In this document: positions 49,142 through 58,272 of the stretch, piece after piece
Position numbering within the stretch: the first letter of the stretch is position 1
Layout: every line of letters begins with the position of its first letter
Assembly (NCBI RefSeq): GCF_000418325.1
Contig: NC_021658.1
Coordinates: 1,302,001-1,366,000 of the forward strand
Source of the DNA: Sorangium cellulosum So0157-2
GTDB lineage: Bacteria; Myxococcota_A; Polyangia; Polyangiales; Polyangiaceae
Direction of reading: 5' to 3'
DNA length: 64,000 nt
Notes under the pieces: model-generated
The model's database searches: none
Told to the model about the DNA's origin: nothing
The model's input: the letters and a program-made list of their open reading frames with translations, nothing else
Made by a program: the position numbers and the translations under genes

Positions 49142-49192
49142 CGCCGCGGGTCAGGAATCCCGCCGACGAAGTGTTGCAGAGCGAACAGCACG

Positions 49193-49708
49193 ATGATCCT
49201 CCCCAAAAAACGTGACCCACGGTTCATCACCATCCGCCGCGGAGGGCTCCTGGAGGACGGCACCCATCACGCGCTTGCAATCTGGGCCGCGGATTGCGCC
49301 GAGCACGTCATGAGGTCCTTCGATGAATGCAGGCCCGACGATGACCGGCCGCGAAGAGCGATCGCGCTCGTGCGGGCGTGGACCCGAGGCGAGGCCACGA
49401 TGAGAGAGTGTCACAATGCGGCGTTCGCCTCCAACGCCGCAGGCCGCGACGCGCCCCCCGCCGCCCGGTTCGCCGCCCTTGCGGCGGGTCAGGCGGTGGC
49501 CGTGGCGCATGTCGCCGCCCATGAGCTGGGGGCTGCGGCGTACGCCATCAGGGCTGCCAGGGAGGCCGCGCCGCCGGGCCAAGGGGACGCGGCCGCGCGC
49601 GCCGAGCGCGAGTGGCAGTGGGAGCGACTGACCGACGAGATACGCGACCTCGTCCTCGACGACCAGAAGCTGCGAAACGCGCTCTGCTGGAACGTGTTCG
49701 TCGATTGA
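49193..49708 (+). CDS. Imm-5-like putative immunity protein
   Basis: A 171-residue alpha-helical protein with RFITIRRGGLLEDGTHHALAIWAADCAEHV, DDDRPRRAIALVRAWTRGE and AVAHVAAHELGAAAYAIRAA. These lines match the Imm-5-like group, first linked to polymorphic toxin systems. No toxin gene is next to it, so it could be an orphan immunity gene or have another helical-repeat function. It lies 51 bp after the anti-sigma gene on the same strand and may be read from the same transcript. ATG 49193 is accepted since the conserved part starts ten residues later. Confidence 0.75.
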   Translation: MILPKKRDPRFITIRRGGLLEDGTHHALAIWAADCAEHVMRSFDECRPDDDRPRRAIALVRAWTRGEATMRECHNAAFASNAAGRDAPPAARFAALAAGQAVAVAHVAAHELGAAAYAIRAAREAAPPGQGDAAARAEREWQWERLTDEIRDLVLDDQKLRNALCWNVFVD

Positions 49709-49790
49709 GCGTGACGTTCGAGGTCCGCTCCATCCAGGAAGCCGCGGCGGGTCGTGTGGTTGTCGGGGTCAGCAGGTCGGCTAGCGAGCT

Positions 49791-50639
49791 TCACGTCGGA
49801 AAGTCGGTCGACGCCGAGACCGCGCGCCACGCGGCGAGCTCCTGCGCCACGAGCGCGTTCTTCGCCTCGATCGCGGCGACGGCGTCGGTGCCGAGCGGCA
49901 GACGCAGCGGCGGGCTCTTCGCGCGGGCGAGCTCGACGACCACGCGGGCGAGCCGCACCGGGTCGCCGGGCTGCTGGAGGCTGACCTCCTTCGCGTAGCT
50001 CCGGACCTTGCCCGCGGTCTCCGCATAATCGTCGATGACCTTCCCCGTCGCCACGACCGACTTCGCCTCCAGGAACTCCGTGCGGAAGTAGCCCGGCTCG
50101 AGGATCGTCACCGAGATGCCGAGCGGCGCGAGCTCCGCGTGCAGCGCCTCCGAGATCCCCTCGACGGCGAACTTCGTCGAGCAGTAAATGCCGAACCCGG
50201 GCCCCGACCGGTAGCCGCCCACCGACGAGAGGTTCAGGATCAGGCCGGCGCGCTGCTTCCGGAGCTGCGGGAGCGCGGCGCGCGTCACCGCGAGCAGGCC
50301 GAACACGTTCGTCTCGTAGACGCGCCGCACCTCGTCGCCCTGGGTCTCCTCGATCGCGCCGACGACGCCGTAACCGGCGTTGTTCACCAGCACGTCGATC
50401 CGGCCGAACCGCGCGACGGCAGCCTCGACCGCCGCGGCGACGGACGCCTCGTCCGTCACGTCGAGCGCCACGGGGAGGAGCGCCTCCTGCCGCCCGAAGC
50501 GGTCCGTGATGCTCCTCGGATCGCGCGCGGTGGCGACCACCCGATCGCCGGCGGCGAGCGCCGCGCTCGCGATCTCCGCGCCGATCCCGCGCGACGCTCC
50601 CGTGACGAACCAAACACGCTTGTTCTCGATCGCTTCCAT
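49791..50639 (-). CDS. Short-chain dehydrogenase/reductase
   Basis: A 282-residue SDR with cofactor motif VTGASRGIGAEIA, structural motif NNAGYGVVG, and catalytic Ser-Tyr-Lys in NLSSVGGY and YCSTKFAVEG. The nucleotide loop TARDP with Arg supports NADP(H). The substrate is unknown. ATG 50639 has GAGGAG upstream; the frame runs open 20 codons further without features. It is divergent from a LysR regulator gene, separated by 124 bp that contain a perfect LysR-type palindrome, so the regulator probably controls it. Confidence 0.93.
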   Translation of the reverse strand: MEAIENKRVWFVTGASRGIGAEIASAALAAGDRVVATARDPRSITDRFGRQEALLPVALDVTDEASVAAAVEAAVARFGRIDVLVNNAGYGVVGAIEETQGDEVRRVYETNVFGLLAVTRAALPQLRKQRAGLILNLSSVGGYRSGPGFGIYCSTKFAVEGISEALHAELAPLGISVTILEPGYFRTEFLEAKSVVATGKVIDDYAETAGKVRSYAKEVSLQQPGDPVRLARVVVELARAKSPPLRLPLGTDAVAAIEAKNALVAQELAAWRAVSASTDFPT

Positions 50640-50738
50640 GGGGATCTCCTCTTCGTGTCCGGGGGCTCTGCCCCCCTCGCACGAGTGAACATGCCGCATC
50701 TCGACCTTGAAGAAAATACGCAGAACGATTGAAGCTCT

Positions 50739-50755
50739 ATGAACTTAGGGTTCAT
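50739..50755. promoter_or_regulatory. LysR-type operator between SDR and regulator
   Basis: ATGAACTTAGGGTTCAT is an inverted repeat with six-base arms and a five-base centre, including the T-N11-A pattern bound by LysR proteins. It lies nine bases before the regulator start and about 100 bp from the SDR start. Confidence 0.65.
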
Positions 50756-50763
50756 AATCGGGC

Positions 50764-51714
50764 ATGATCGACGCGCTCGACGGGCTCACGACGTTCCTCG
50801 CCGTGGGCCGCTGCAAGAGCTTCACCGCCGCCGCCGCCGCGCTCGGCGTCACCCCCACCGCCGTGAGCCAGAAGATCAAGCTCCTCGAGCGACGGTACGG
50901 CGTGGTGCTGTTTCAGCGGACCACGAGGCGCGTCGCGCTCACCGAGCCGGGCGAGAGCCTCTATCAGCGCCTCCAGCCCGCGATCGCCGACGTCGAGGGG
51001 GCGCTCGCCGCGCTCGGCGACTACCGCGGGCGCCCCTCCGGGAACCTCCGCATCACCGCGCCGCGCATGAGCGGCGCGTGGCTGCTCGCTCCGCTCGTCG
51101 CGCAGATGCGGGAGGCGTACCCGGAGCTGTCCATCGAGGTCTCGCTCGACGATGCCTTCGTCGACCTCGTGGCAGCAGGCTTCGACGCGGGCATCCGGCT
51201 CGGCGACGCGGTCGAGAAGGACATGGTGCGGGTCCCGATCACGGGCGACTCGTCGTGGTCGATCGTCGGCTCGCCGGCCTACCTCGCGAAGGCGGGGCGG
51301 CCGCGCGCGCCGGAGGACCTCGTCCGCCACCGCGCCATCCGCCAGCGCCTCATCGCGAGCGGCACCGTCTATCGCTGGGAGCTCGAGCGCCGGGGCAAGA
51401 CGATCACGGTCGATGTCCCCGGCGGCATCGTCGTCGACGACATCGCGCTCATGGTCGCGCTCGCGTGCGCGGGGTCGGGCCTCGCGTACGTCCCCGACCA
51501 GGCCATCGAGCGCGACCTCGCCGAGGGGCGGCTGGAGCGCGTGCTCGAGGCGTTCATCACGAAGGGACCTGGCTTTTACCTGTACTTTCCGGCGCGCACC
51601 CAGGAGCAGCCGAAGCTCCGCGCGCTGATCGAGGGCGTCACGAGCGCTCGCGGGCAGAAGGCCAAGCGTCGCTCAGGTCGGACCGGCGCCTCCGGTGGCG
51701 AGGGCCCCGCGTGA
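50764..51714 (+). CDS. LysR-family transcriptional regulator
   Basis: A 316-residue LysR regulator. The helix-turn-helix is in SFTAAAAALGVTPTAVSQKIKLLERRYGVVLF; the effector domain follows from about residue 90 (GNLRITAPRMSGAWLLAPLVAQM, GFDAGIRLGDAVEKDMV, GLAYVPDQAIERDL). It belongs to the branch that represses or activates a divergent oxidoreductase gene, here the SDR. The C-terminal 20 residues are basic and Gly-rich and may be disordered. The effector ligand is unknown. Confidence 0.94.
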   Translation: MIDALDGLTTFLAVGRCKSFTAAAAALGVTPTAVSQKIKLLERRYGVVLFQRTTRRVALTEPGESLYQRLQPAIADVEGALAALGDYRGRPSGNLRITAPRMSGAWLLAPLVAQMREAYPELSIEVSLDDAFVDLVAAGFDAGIRLGDAVEKDMVRVPITGDSSWSIVGSPAYLAKAGRPRAPEDLVRHRAIRQRLIASGTVYRWELERRGKTITVDVPGGIVVDDIALMVALACAGSGLAYVPDQAIERDLAEGRLERVLEAFITKGPGFYLYFPARTQEQPKLRALIEGVTSARGQKAKRRSGRTGASGGEGPA

Positions 51715-51817
51715 GCCCGAGCCCGCCCGCGGCCCGGCGCAGCCGCAGCCGCGGCGCCACGCCGCCGCCCTCGGCGCCGGCGCTGTCCCCTCACGACGAC
51801 GGCCGCGCTGCCTCGGT

Positions 51818-54800
51818 TCAGCCGCCGCCGGCGCGCCGCACGGCGACGCCGACGCCGGCGGTGCTCCAGCAGTTGCTCACATTCCAGGAGATGGTGGTGT
51901 TGGAGTTGGCCACGAGGTAGCCGGCGAGCGCGACCATGGTCGCCGGCGAGGTCAGGCTCAGGTTCATCGTGGAGGTGGCCGCGCTGGGGCTGATGGTGGG
52001 GTTGGCGCTGGCGTTGCGCGCCGCCATCACCGTGTACACGAACGAGTTGGTCGCGCTGAAGTTGGTGGTGACCCCTCGGGCCGGGCCGTTGCAGTCATCC
52101 CGGTTGTTGTGGATGCCGGTCGAGGTGGTGCTGGCGAACGGGTTCGTCTGATGCACGCCCTTCAGCTCCACCACGTTGGCGAAGTACATGCCCCAGCTGG
52201 CCGAGCTCGCCATCTGCACCACCACGGGCCTGGTGCCGGTGGTGGTCGGCAGCTGGCTGTCCAGGAGGTAGTAGATGCGCGCCCCGGCGTTGTTCTCGGT
52301 GGGCACCTGCTGCGCGTTGAAGAGCGTCATCGGCGTGCCGTCGTAGGTGACGCTCACCGGCACGAGCGAGATCTCGGAGGCGACGATCCCGACCAGGACC
52401 ATCCGATCGTTGCCCGACGGCGACTGCAGCGCGTGGTTCACGGTGATGATGGGCGTCGAACTGGTGGAGCTCACGCTGCCAGTGCGCGAGTTGACGACGA
52501 CGATGTCCGGCGTGACGACGCAGCTGCCGTTCGAGCAGATGGGCCTCGCTCCCGAGCACACGTGGCCGCAGTCGCCGCAGTTGCTGGAGGTGCCGAGCTG
52601 GGTGGTGCAGCCGTCGCTCGGGTCGCCGCACGCCTTCCAGCCCGCGTTGCAGGTGGGCACGCAGGTGCCGGCGGTGCAGGCGACGGCGCTCGCGTGCGCG
52701 TTGCTGCACACGTCGCCGCAATCGGCGCAGTTGCTGACCGTGCCGAGCTGGGTGGTGCAGCCGGCCTCCGGGTTCCCGCACGCCTTCCAGCCCGCGCTGC
52801 AGGTGGGCACGCAGGCGCCGGCCGTGCAGGTGGTGGCGCTCGCGTGCGCCGTAAGGCACCGGGTGTCGCAACCGCCGCAAGAGTTGATGTCGCTGGCGGT
52901 GTCCTTCTCGCAGCCGTTCATGCCGTTGCCGTCGCAGTTGCGCCACGTGCCGCTGCACACCGGCTGGCACTGGCCGCCGCTGCAGCCGTTGCTGGTCACG
53001 TGCGCGCCGGAGGCGGTGCTGCACACCTGGTTGCAGTCGCCGCAGTGGCTCGGGTTCGTGGCGGTGTCCGTCTCGCACCCGTTGTTCGCGTTGCCGTCGC
53101 AGCTCTCGTAGGCTCCGGCGCACACGGGGTTGCAGCCCGACGAGCTGCACGTGTTGCTGACGACGTGGGCGCTCGACCCGCTCTGGCACACGAGGTTGCA
53201 GCCGAGGCAGTTGCTCTCGTCGTTCCACAGATCGATGTTGCAGCCGTTCTTCGGTACCCCGCAGTCGTCGTACTGCGCGGTCGTGCACACCGGGCTGCAG
53301 GTGCCGTCGAGGCACTGGTTGCTGGTGGTGTGGATGGTGTTGCACTGGGTGCTGCAGTCGCCGCAGTGCCCCTCGTCGGTCCTGATGTTGGCCTCGCAGC
53401 CGTCGCTCAGCGAGCTGTTGCAGTTGGCGTAGTCCGCCTTGCAGCCGACGAACGCGCAGGCGCCGCTCTGGCACGTCGCGGTGGCGTTCGCGTAGATGGT
53501 GTTGCAGTCGACGCCGCCGGCGGCCGCGCAGGCGCCGCAGTGGGTCTGGTTGGAGTTGACGTTCGTCTCGCAGCCGTTGTCCGGGTCGCCGTCGCAGTCG
53601 CCCAGCCCGCTGTTGCAGGTCCTCACCTTGCATTCGCCGCCCTCGCACTTGGGGGCGCCGCCGGCGATGGTGCACGTCTCGCCGCAGCCGCCGCAGTGGC
53701 TGAGGCTCGTCTCCGTGTTGGTCTCGCAGCCGTTGTCGTAGCTGCCGTCGCAGTCGGCGAAGCCCGGCGCGCAGGTGCCGACGGCGCAGCCGGTGGCCGT
53801 GCACTTGCCGGTGCCGTTGGCGACCGTGCACAGGCTGCCGCACGTGCCGCAGTTCTCCGGATCGGCGGCCAGGTTCACCTCGCAGCTGTCGTCGGGGTCG
53901 CCGTTGCAGTCGCCCCTGCCGGCCGGGCAAACCGTCTCTCCGCACTCGCCGTCGCGGCACCAGGGCCTGCCGCCCGCCGTGGGCTTGCACTCGACGCCGC
54001 ACCCGCCGCAGTTCAACACGTCGCGGGTGACCGCCCTCTCACAGCCGTCGCCGACCAGCCCGTTGCAGTCGGTGAAGCCCTCGTCGCACTCGACCTTGCA
54101 CTCCGACGCTTCGCAATACGCGTCGCCGTTCGCCGCCGGGCACAGCTCGTCGCACGCGCCGCAATGGCTCGAGTCGATCGCGGTGTTCACCTCGCAGCCG
54201 TTCTCGGGGTCGCCGTCGCAGTCGGCGTACGGCGCCTCGCACTCCTTGACCTTGCAGGCGCCGCCCTGGCATTCGGCCGTCGCGCGCGGAAGCGCGCATT
54301 TCTGGCCGCAGTCGCCGCAGTTGTCCACGTCGCCGCGCAGGTTCACCTCGCACTCGCCCTCGACCTGGCGATCGCAGTTGGCATAGCCGTCCGGGCAGGT
54401 GGGGCCGCACACCCCGTCGATGCAATCGCTGCTGAGGCAGTCCCTGCTCGAGCGGCAAGTTTTTCGGTCCTCGCAGCCCCCGCAGTCGGCGCCGCAGTCC
54501 ACGTCGCTCTCGGTGCCGTTGTTCACGCCATCGGTGCAGGTCGGCGCGACGCACAGGCCCTCCTGGCACACGCGGCTCTCGCAGTCGCTGCCCTGGTTGC
54601 AGTCCTGGCCGGTCGCGCACTTCTTGTCGCAGCTGCCGCCGCAATCGATGTCCGACTCCGAGCCGTCGCGGGCTTCGTTCATGCAACCCGCTTCCTGGCA
54701 AATGCCGTCGATGCACTCGCCCTCGGCGCAGTCGCGGCTCGCGGCGCAGCCGGCGCCGAGCGGGCACGGGTCGCACTCGCCGCCGCAGTCCAGGCCGGTC

Positions 54801-54973
54801 TCGCCGTCGGACTGCGTGCCATCGGTACAGTGCGGCGGGGGGGCGGCGCCGCCTGCCGGCGGGAACTCGAAGTCCGGCACGCTGCACGAAACGGCGGAGA
54901 TCCCCGCCGTCAGCGCGGCGGCCGAGAACGCGCGGAGCAGCGCGAAGCAACGTAGAAAGCTCGGGGTCGACAT
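51818..54973 (-). CDS. Large Cys-repeat lipoprotein (MopE-like repeats)
   Basis: A 1051-residue protein. The signal region ends in GISAVSCSVPDF, a lipobox. Residues about 45-200 hold three repeats of a DGTQSDGETGLDCGGECDPC-type module. Residues about 200-780 hold about thirteen modules of 35-50 residues with the pattern YADCDGDPENGCEVN, HCGACDELC and CKVECDEG, as in MopE-type metal-binding and myxobacterial surface proteins. The last 260 residues are a Ser/Thr-rich beta domain without Cys pairs (PDIVVVNSRTGSV, NDRMVLVGIVAS). Probably anchored at the outer surface, possibly copper- or calcium-binding. Function unknown. Confidence 0.88.
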   Translation of the reverse strand: MSTPSFLRCFALLRAFSAAALTAGISAVSCSVPDFEFPPAGGAAPPPHCTDGTQSDGETGLDCGGECDPCPLGAGCAASRDCAEGECIDGICQEAGCMNEARDGSESDIDCGGSCDKKCATGQDCNQGSDCESRVCQEGLCVAPTCTDGVNNGTESDVDCGADCGGCEDRKTCRSSRDCLSSDCIDGVCGPTCPDGYANCDRQVEGECEVNLRGDVDNCGDCGQKCALPRATAECQGGACKVKECEAPYADCDGDPENGCEVNTAIDSSHCGACDELCPAANGDAYCEASECKVECDEGFTDCNGLVGDGCERAVTRDVLNCGGCGVECKPTAGGRPWCRDGECGETVCPAGRGDCNGDPDDSCEVNLAADPENCGTCGSLCTVANGTGKCTATGCAVGTCAPGFADCDGSYDNGCETNTETSLSHCGGCGETCTIAGGAPKCEGGECKVRTCNSGLGDCDGDPDNGCETNVNSNQTHCGACAAAGGVDCNTIYANATATCQSGACAFVGCKADYANCNSSLSDGCEANIRTDEGHCGDCSTQCNTIHTTSNQCLDGTCSPVCTTAQYDDCGVPKNGCNIDLWNDESNCLGCNLVCQSGSSAHVVSNTCSSSGCNPVCAGAYESCDGNANNGCETDTATNPSHCGDCNQVCSTASGAHVTSNGCSGGQCQPVCSGTWRNCDGNGMNGCEKDTASDINSCGGCDTRCLTAHASATTCTAGACVPTCSAGWKACGNPEAGCTTQLGTVSNCADCGDVCSNAHASAVACTAGTCVPTCNAGWKACGDPSDGCTTQLGTSSNCGDCGHVCSGARPICSNGSCVVTPDIVVVNSRTGSVSSTSSTPIITVNHALQSPSGNDRMVLVGIVASEISLVPVSVTYDGTPMTLFNAQQVPTENNAGARIYYLLDSQLPTTTGTRPVVVQMASSASWGMYFANVVELKGVHQTNPFASTTSTGIHNNRDDCNGPARGVTTNFSATNSFVYTVMAARNASANPTISPSAATSTMNLSLTSPATMVALAGYLVANSNTTISWNVSNCWSTAGVGVAVRRAGGG

Positions 54974-55130
54974 CCACCGGCAAAAGTATCATCCTCTGGC
55001 GGATTTCGCGGCCACAAATCGAGACAGCGCCAGGATCCTCGCCGAGCTCTGCCGGCACGCTCGCACCTCCGACGACGACGCGGCGCGGCGTCGCGCGCCG
55101 CGAAGGCCGCGCCGCCACGTTGACAGGAGC

Positions 55131-55290
55131 GGAGACGGCAAGCCACTATGGTAAGCCTCGCATGAGGCATCTTCTACGAATGTTCCGCGTCGTTCCGGTG
55201 AGGAATTTTCGGAGACGGCAAGCCACTATGGTAAGCCTCGCATGAGGCATCTTCTACGAATGTTCCGCGTCGCAGCGGTGAGGAATTTTC
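55131..55290 (+). repeat. 80-bp tandem duplication at a gene start
   Basis: Copy 1 spans 55131-55210 and copy 2 spans 55211-55290. They differ at three adjacent positions (CGTTCCGG versus CGCAGCGG). Each copy carries its own ATGAGGCATC start. Copy 1 reads as a short ORF and copy 2 as the start of the following gene. Confidence 0.95.
55162..55245 (+). CDS. 27-aa upstream ORF created by tandem duplication
   Basis: The start codon in repeat copy 1 (ATG 55162) opens a 27-codon frame, MRHLLRMFRVVPVRNF and so on, that ends in TGA at 55243-55245. This TGA overlaps the ATG of the main gene (ATGA at 55242). The arrangement would let ribosomes re-initiate on the main gene, so the uORF may modulate expression. 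It is probably not a functional peptide. Confidence 0.5.
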   Translation: MRHLLRMFRVVPVRNFRRRQATMVSLA

Positions 55291-56234
55291 CACGAATGCT
55301 CCGCGTCGCGGCGGTGCTGCTGCTGCTCGAGGCGCCCGCGCTCGCCCAGGACGACGACGCGCTCAAGCGAGCTCGCGCGCAGTTCCAGCAGGCGACCGAG
55401 CTCGAGCAGGCTGGCAACTGGGCCGCGGCCCTGCAGCAGTTCCGCGAGGTCGGCCAGGTGCGGATGACGCCGCAGGTGCGCTTCCACATCGCCGTGTGCG
55501 AGGAGAACCTGGGGCGGCTCGTGGCCGCGCTCGGCGGCTACGAGCTGGCGCTCGCCGAGGCCGACGCCGTGGGGCCCGATTTTCGGGGCGAGGTCGAGCA
55601 GTCGATCGGCCGGCTGCGCGCCCGGATCCCGAAGCTCGTCATCGTGCGCGGCAAGGGGGCGGCCTCCGCGGCCATGGCGCTCGACGGCGTCGCCCTCGGC
55701 GGCGCGTCGATCGGCGCCGAGGTGCCGCTCGATCCCGGGCCTCACGCGCTCACCGCCAAGGCGCCCAATCACAAGCCGTTTCAAAAGACGGTGGAGCTGA
55801 AGGAGGGGGGCGTGACGCGCGTCGAGGTGACGCTCGAAGCGTTGCCGCAAGAGCTGCTGATCCGGGCGGGCGCCTTGCCGGACAAGCCGCCCTCCAAGGT
55901 GGTGCCGTTCGTCGTCGGGGGCGTCGGCGCGGCGAGCCTGATCGGCTCCGGGGTGCTGTTCGTGCTCCGCCAGGGAGCGCTCAAGGATCTGGAAGACGCC
56001 TGCGGTCCGGGCGGCAAGTCGTGCCCGCCGTCCATGCAGTCGCGTTACGACGACCTCAAGTTCTATCACTACGGCGCGCAGGTGGCGCTCGGCGTCGGCG
56101 TCGCCGCGGTCGGCACGGCGACCGCGATCTTGCTCCTTCAGAAGAAGCCCAAAGAGCCCGCGAAGACCTCGCTCGCGCTCGTGCCCGTCGCGGGCGCGTC
56201 CGAGGTGGGCGCGCGTCTCTCGGGCGCGTTCTGA
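55242..56234 (+). CDS. Exported TPR / PEGA-like protein
   Basis: A 330-residue protein. After a basic, internally duplicated N-terminus (MFRVAAVRNF and MLRVAAVLLL), a signal peptide ends at APALAQDD. Residues about 40-120 are TPR-like helices (QATELEQAGNWAAALQQFREVG, RFHIAVCEENLGRLVAALGGYELAL). Residues about 130-205 look like a PEGA beta domain (ALDGVALGGASIGAEVPLDPGPHALTAKAPNHK). Two hydrophobic segments follow (VVPFVVGGVGAASLIGSGVLFVL; QVALGVGVAAVGTATAILLLQ) with a Cys-containing loop. The layout is common in myxobacterial envelope proteins encoded next to kinases, and a kinase gene follows convergently after three bases. Confidence 0.85.
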   Translation: MRHLLRMFRVAAVRNFPRMLRVAAVLLLLEAPALAQDDDALKRARAQFQQATELEQAGNWAAALQQFREVGQVRMTPQVRFHIAVCEENLGRLVAALGGYELALAEADAVGPDFRGEVEQSIGRLRARIPKLVIVRGKGAASAAMALDGVALGGASIGAEVPLDPGPHALTAKAPNHKPFQKTVELKEGGVTRVEVTLEALPQELLIRAGALPDKPPSKVVPFVVGGVGAASLIGSGVLFVLRQGALKDLEDACGPGGKSCPPSMQSRYDDLKFYHYGAQVALGVGVAAVGTATAILLLQKKPKEPAKTSLALVPVAGASEVGARLSGAF

Positions 56235-56237
56235 GCG

Positions 56238-57785
56238 TCAGAACCCCGGATCGTGCTTCCACGACTTGGGCGGCGCGGACGTCGGCGTCGGGCTCGTCGG
56301 CTTGACCTGCTCGGCGGGCTTGTCCTTACGGCGGGGCGCTGGGCTCCCGTGTGAGGCCGGGCGCGGCGCCGGCGCTGCGCTGGCCGACGCGGACGCAGAG
56401 GGCTCGCCGGCGGGCGCGCCGAGCTCGGTCGCAGCCTCCGCCTGGGGAGGCGCGGGCGCCGGCCCCTCCGCGTTGGGGAGCGCCGGCGCAGGGGCGGCGG
56501 TCGCGGCGGTGGACGGAGGAGGGGCTGGTGGCTCGTCGCCTCGGAGCGTCAGCACGGCGAACGCGACGGCGGCGAAGAGACAGAGGATCGCGATGGCGAG
56601 CGGCGTGCGGCTGTTGGAGCGCGCGAACGGGGGGATGTCGTCGTCGAGCGCGCCCCTTCCTGCCGCGCCCGGGGCCGCGCGGCGGATGTCGACGGGGTTG
56701 AAGGCGCTCACCACCGAGTGGCTCATGCCGGTCACGTCGGAGATGCCGAGGTTGCCGCTCGGCGGATTGCGGTCGGCGCGCTCCAGCGCTTCGGCGAGGG
56801 CCGCGCGCGTCTGCTGGTGCTCCTCCTCGAACAGCTCGCGGATGAAGGCGGCGACGTCGTCCTCGGTGGCGCGCTGGTTGGGCGGCAGCGCCTTGTCGAG
56901 CGCTCGCAGCAGCTCGTTGGCCGTGGCGTAGCGCCGGTCGCGCTCTTTTTCGAGCGCGCGCATCAGCACGGCCTCGAGCGAGGGCGGGTAGCTCGGCTGG
57001 AACGTGTGCGGCTCCACCACCGGGTCCGGCGACGAGATGGCGAACAGCGTCGCGCCCTCGGATTCCCTGCGGAACGGGTGTTTGCCGGTGGTGAGCGCGT
57101 AGAGCACGATGCCCATCGCGAACACGTCCACGCGCCGGTCGATGGGGTCGCCGCGCACCTGCTCGGGCGCCGTGTAGCTCACCTTGCCCTTGAGCTGGCC
57201 GGCCTTCGTGGTGCTGTCGTTGAACGCGGTGGCCTTGGCCACGCCGAAGTCCACCACCTTGGCCATGCCGTTGTACGTGACCAGGATGTTCTGCGGGGAG
57301 ATGTCGCGGTGCACCAGGCCGACGAGCTTGCCGCCGTTGTCCTTGAGCTCGTGCGCGGCGTGCAGGCCGGCGCAGGCCTGCGCCACGATGCGCACGGCGA
57401 TCGGGATCGGCACGCCGGTCCGCCGCTTCGCGACCTTCATCACCTGGCTGAGCGGGACGCCGTCGATCCACTCCATCGCCAGGAACAGCACGCCGTCCTG
57501 CTCGCCGAGATCGAGGATCTCTACGGCGTGCGGGTGGCGGATCTGGGACGCGAGCGACGCCTCCAGGAGGAACATGCGCTCGAACTGGTCGTCCTCGGAC
57601 AGCTTCGGCAGCATCGTCTTGACGGCGACGATCTTCTGGAAGCCGCGCGTCCCCTTCAGCCGCGCCGCCCACACCATGGCCATGCCGCCTGCTGCGATCG
57701 GCAGCAGCAGCTCGTAACGACCCAACACGGACCCGGGCCCGAGCTCGGCCGGGTTGGTCACTAAGACGTTCGGCGCAGGATTCAC
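56238..57785 (-). CDS. Ser/Thr protein kinase with transmembrane segment
   Basis: A 515-residue kinase: glycine loop [14 protein letters not shown], Lys in IVAVKTML, catalytic [11 protein letters not shown] (with Ile-Ser in place of Leu-Lys), [10 protein letters not shown] and [19 protein letters not shown] is frequent in one large myxobacterial kinase branch. A Pro/Ala linker leads to a membrane span ([21 protein letters not shown], about residues 394-414) and a Pro/Ala-rich C-terminal tail of about 95 residues without a defined sensor domain. Its stop lies three bases from the stop of the TPR gene. Start is a GTG at 57785. Confidence 0.94.
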   Translation of the reverse strand: MNPAPNVLVTNPAELGPGSVLGRYELLLPIAAGGMAMVWAARLKGTRGFQKIVAVKTMLPKLSEDDQFERMFLLEASLASQIRHPHAVEILDLGEQDGVLFLAMEWIDGVPLSQVMKVAKRRTGVPIPIAVRIVAQACAGLHAAHELKDNGGKLVGLVHRDISPQNILVTYNGMAKVVDFGVAKATAFNDSTTKAGQLKGKVSYTAPEQVRGDPIDRRVDVFAMGIVLYALTTGKHPFRRESEGATLFAISSPDPVVEPHTFQPSYPPSLEAVLMRALEKERDRRYATANELLRALDKALPPNQRATEDDVAAFIRELFEEEHQQTRAALAEALERADRNPPSGNLGISDVTGMSHSVVSAFNPVDIRRAAPGAAGRGALDDDIPPFARSNSRTPLAIAILCLFAAVAFAVLTLRGDEPPAPPPSTAATAAPAPALPNAEGPAPAPPQAEAATELGAPAGEPSASASASAAPAPRPASHGSPAPRRKDKPAEQVKPTSPTPTSAPPKSWKHDPGF

Positions 57786-58272
57786 GCTACTCGCAAGGTT
57801 AACTACGGCCCCTCACTGTACGAGTGGGCGGCGAAACCAAGCAAGGGCCTAGCGCAAGAAACACGACGGAGACAGGCCGCGATTGTCGCACCAATGCCCC
57901 CATTCCCTTACATCGGCCGGCAGCCGATGGGGCCGCTTCGCAGCTGGGCGGCGGCCGCTTCACCGGCTGTGGCGTGAAGGCGACCGTCTGGTGCATGAAT
58001 TGATTGTAGAGTTGGTGTCGCTTTTCCAGAAAGGCTGGATCGCAGAGAGTTTGTTGATACGGCGCCATTTTTCCAGGAAAGAGGTGGATCGAGGAAGGTG
58101 CTTTATGTCCACCAGCGCATGCAGCGCGACTGTACGGTGGGTGGGACGGCCGCGACGAGGGGCTTGACTTTCGGATCGCGTTTGGACCGCTCACCCCCCG
58201 GGCGCCCGCCCTGTCTCGCCTCCGTGCCGGCACGGCGCCGCGGGCGCGAGACCCCCCAGACGCCGGCCTTCC
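57786..58272. other. Intergenic region downstream of rph
   Basis: About 490 bp between the 5' end of the kinase gene and the 3' end of rph, both on the minus strand. The stretch 57980-58110 is unusually low in GC for this window and includes TTGTTGATAC and CCATTTTTCC, so it is the probable kinase promoter zone. No gene or RNA was recognised. Confidence 0.45.

Noticed and set aside
51695..54955. Plus-strand open frame of about 1090 codons opposite the Cys-repeat lipoprotein
   Set aside because: Val/Ala/Arg-rich shadow; the minus strand has a clear lipoprotein with Cys modules.
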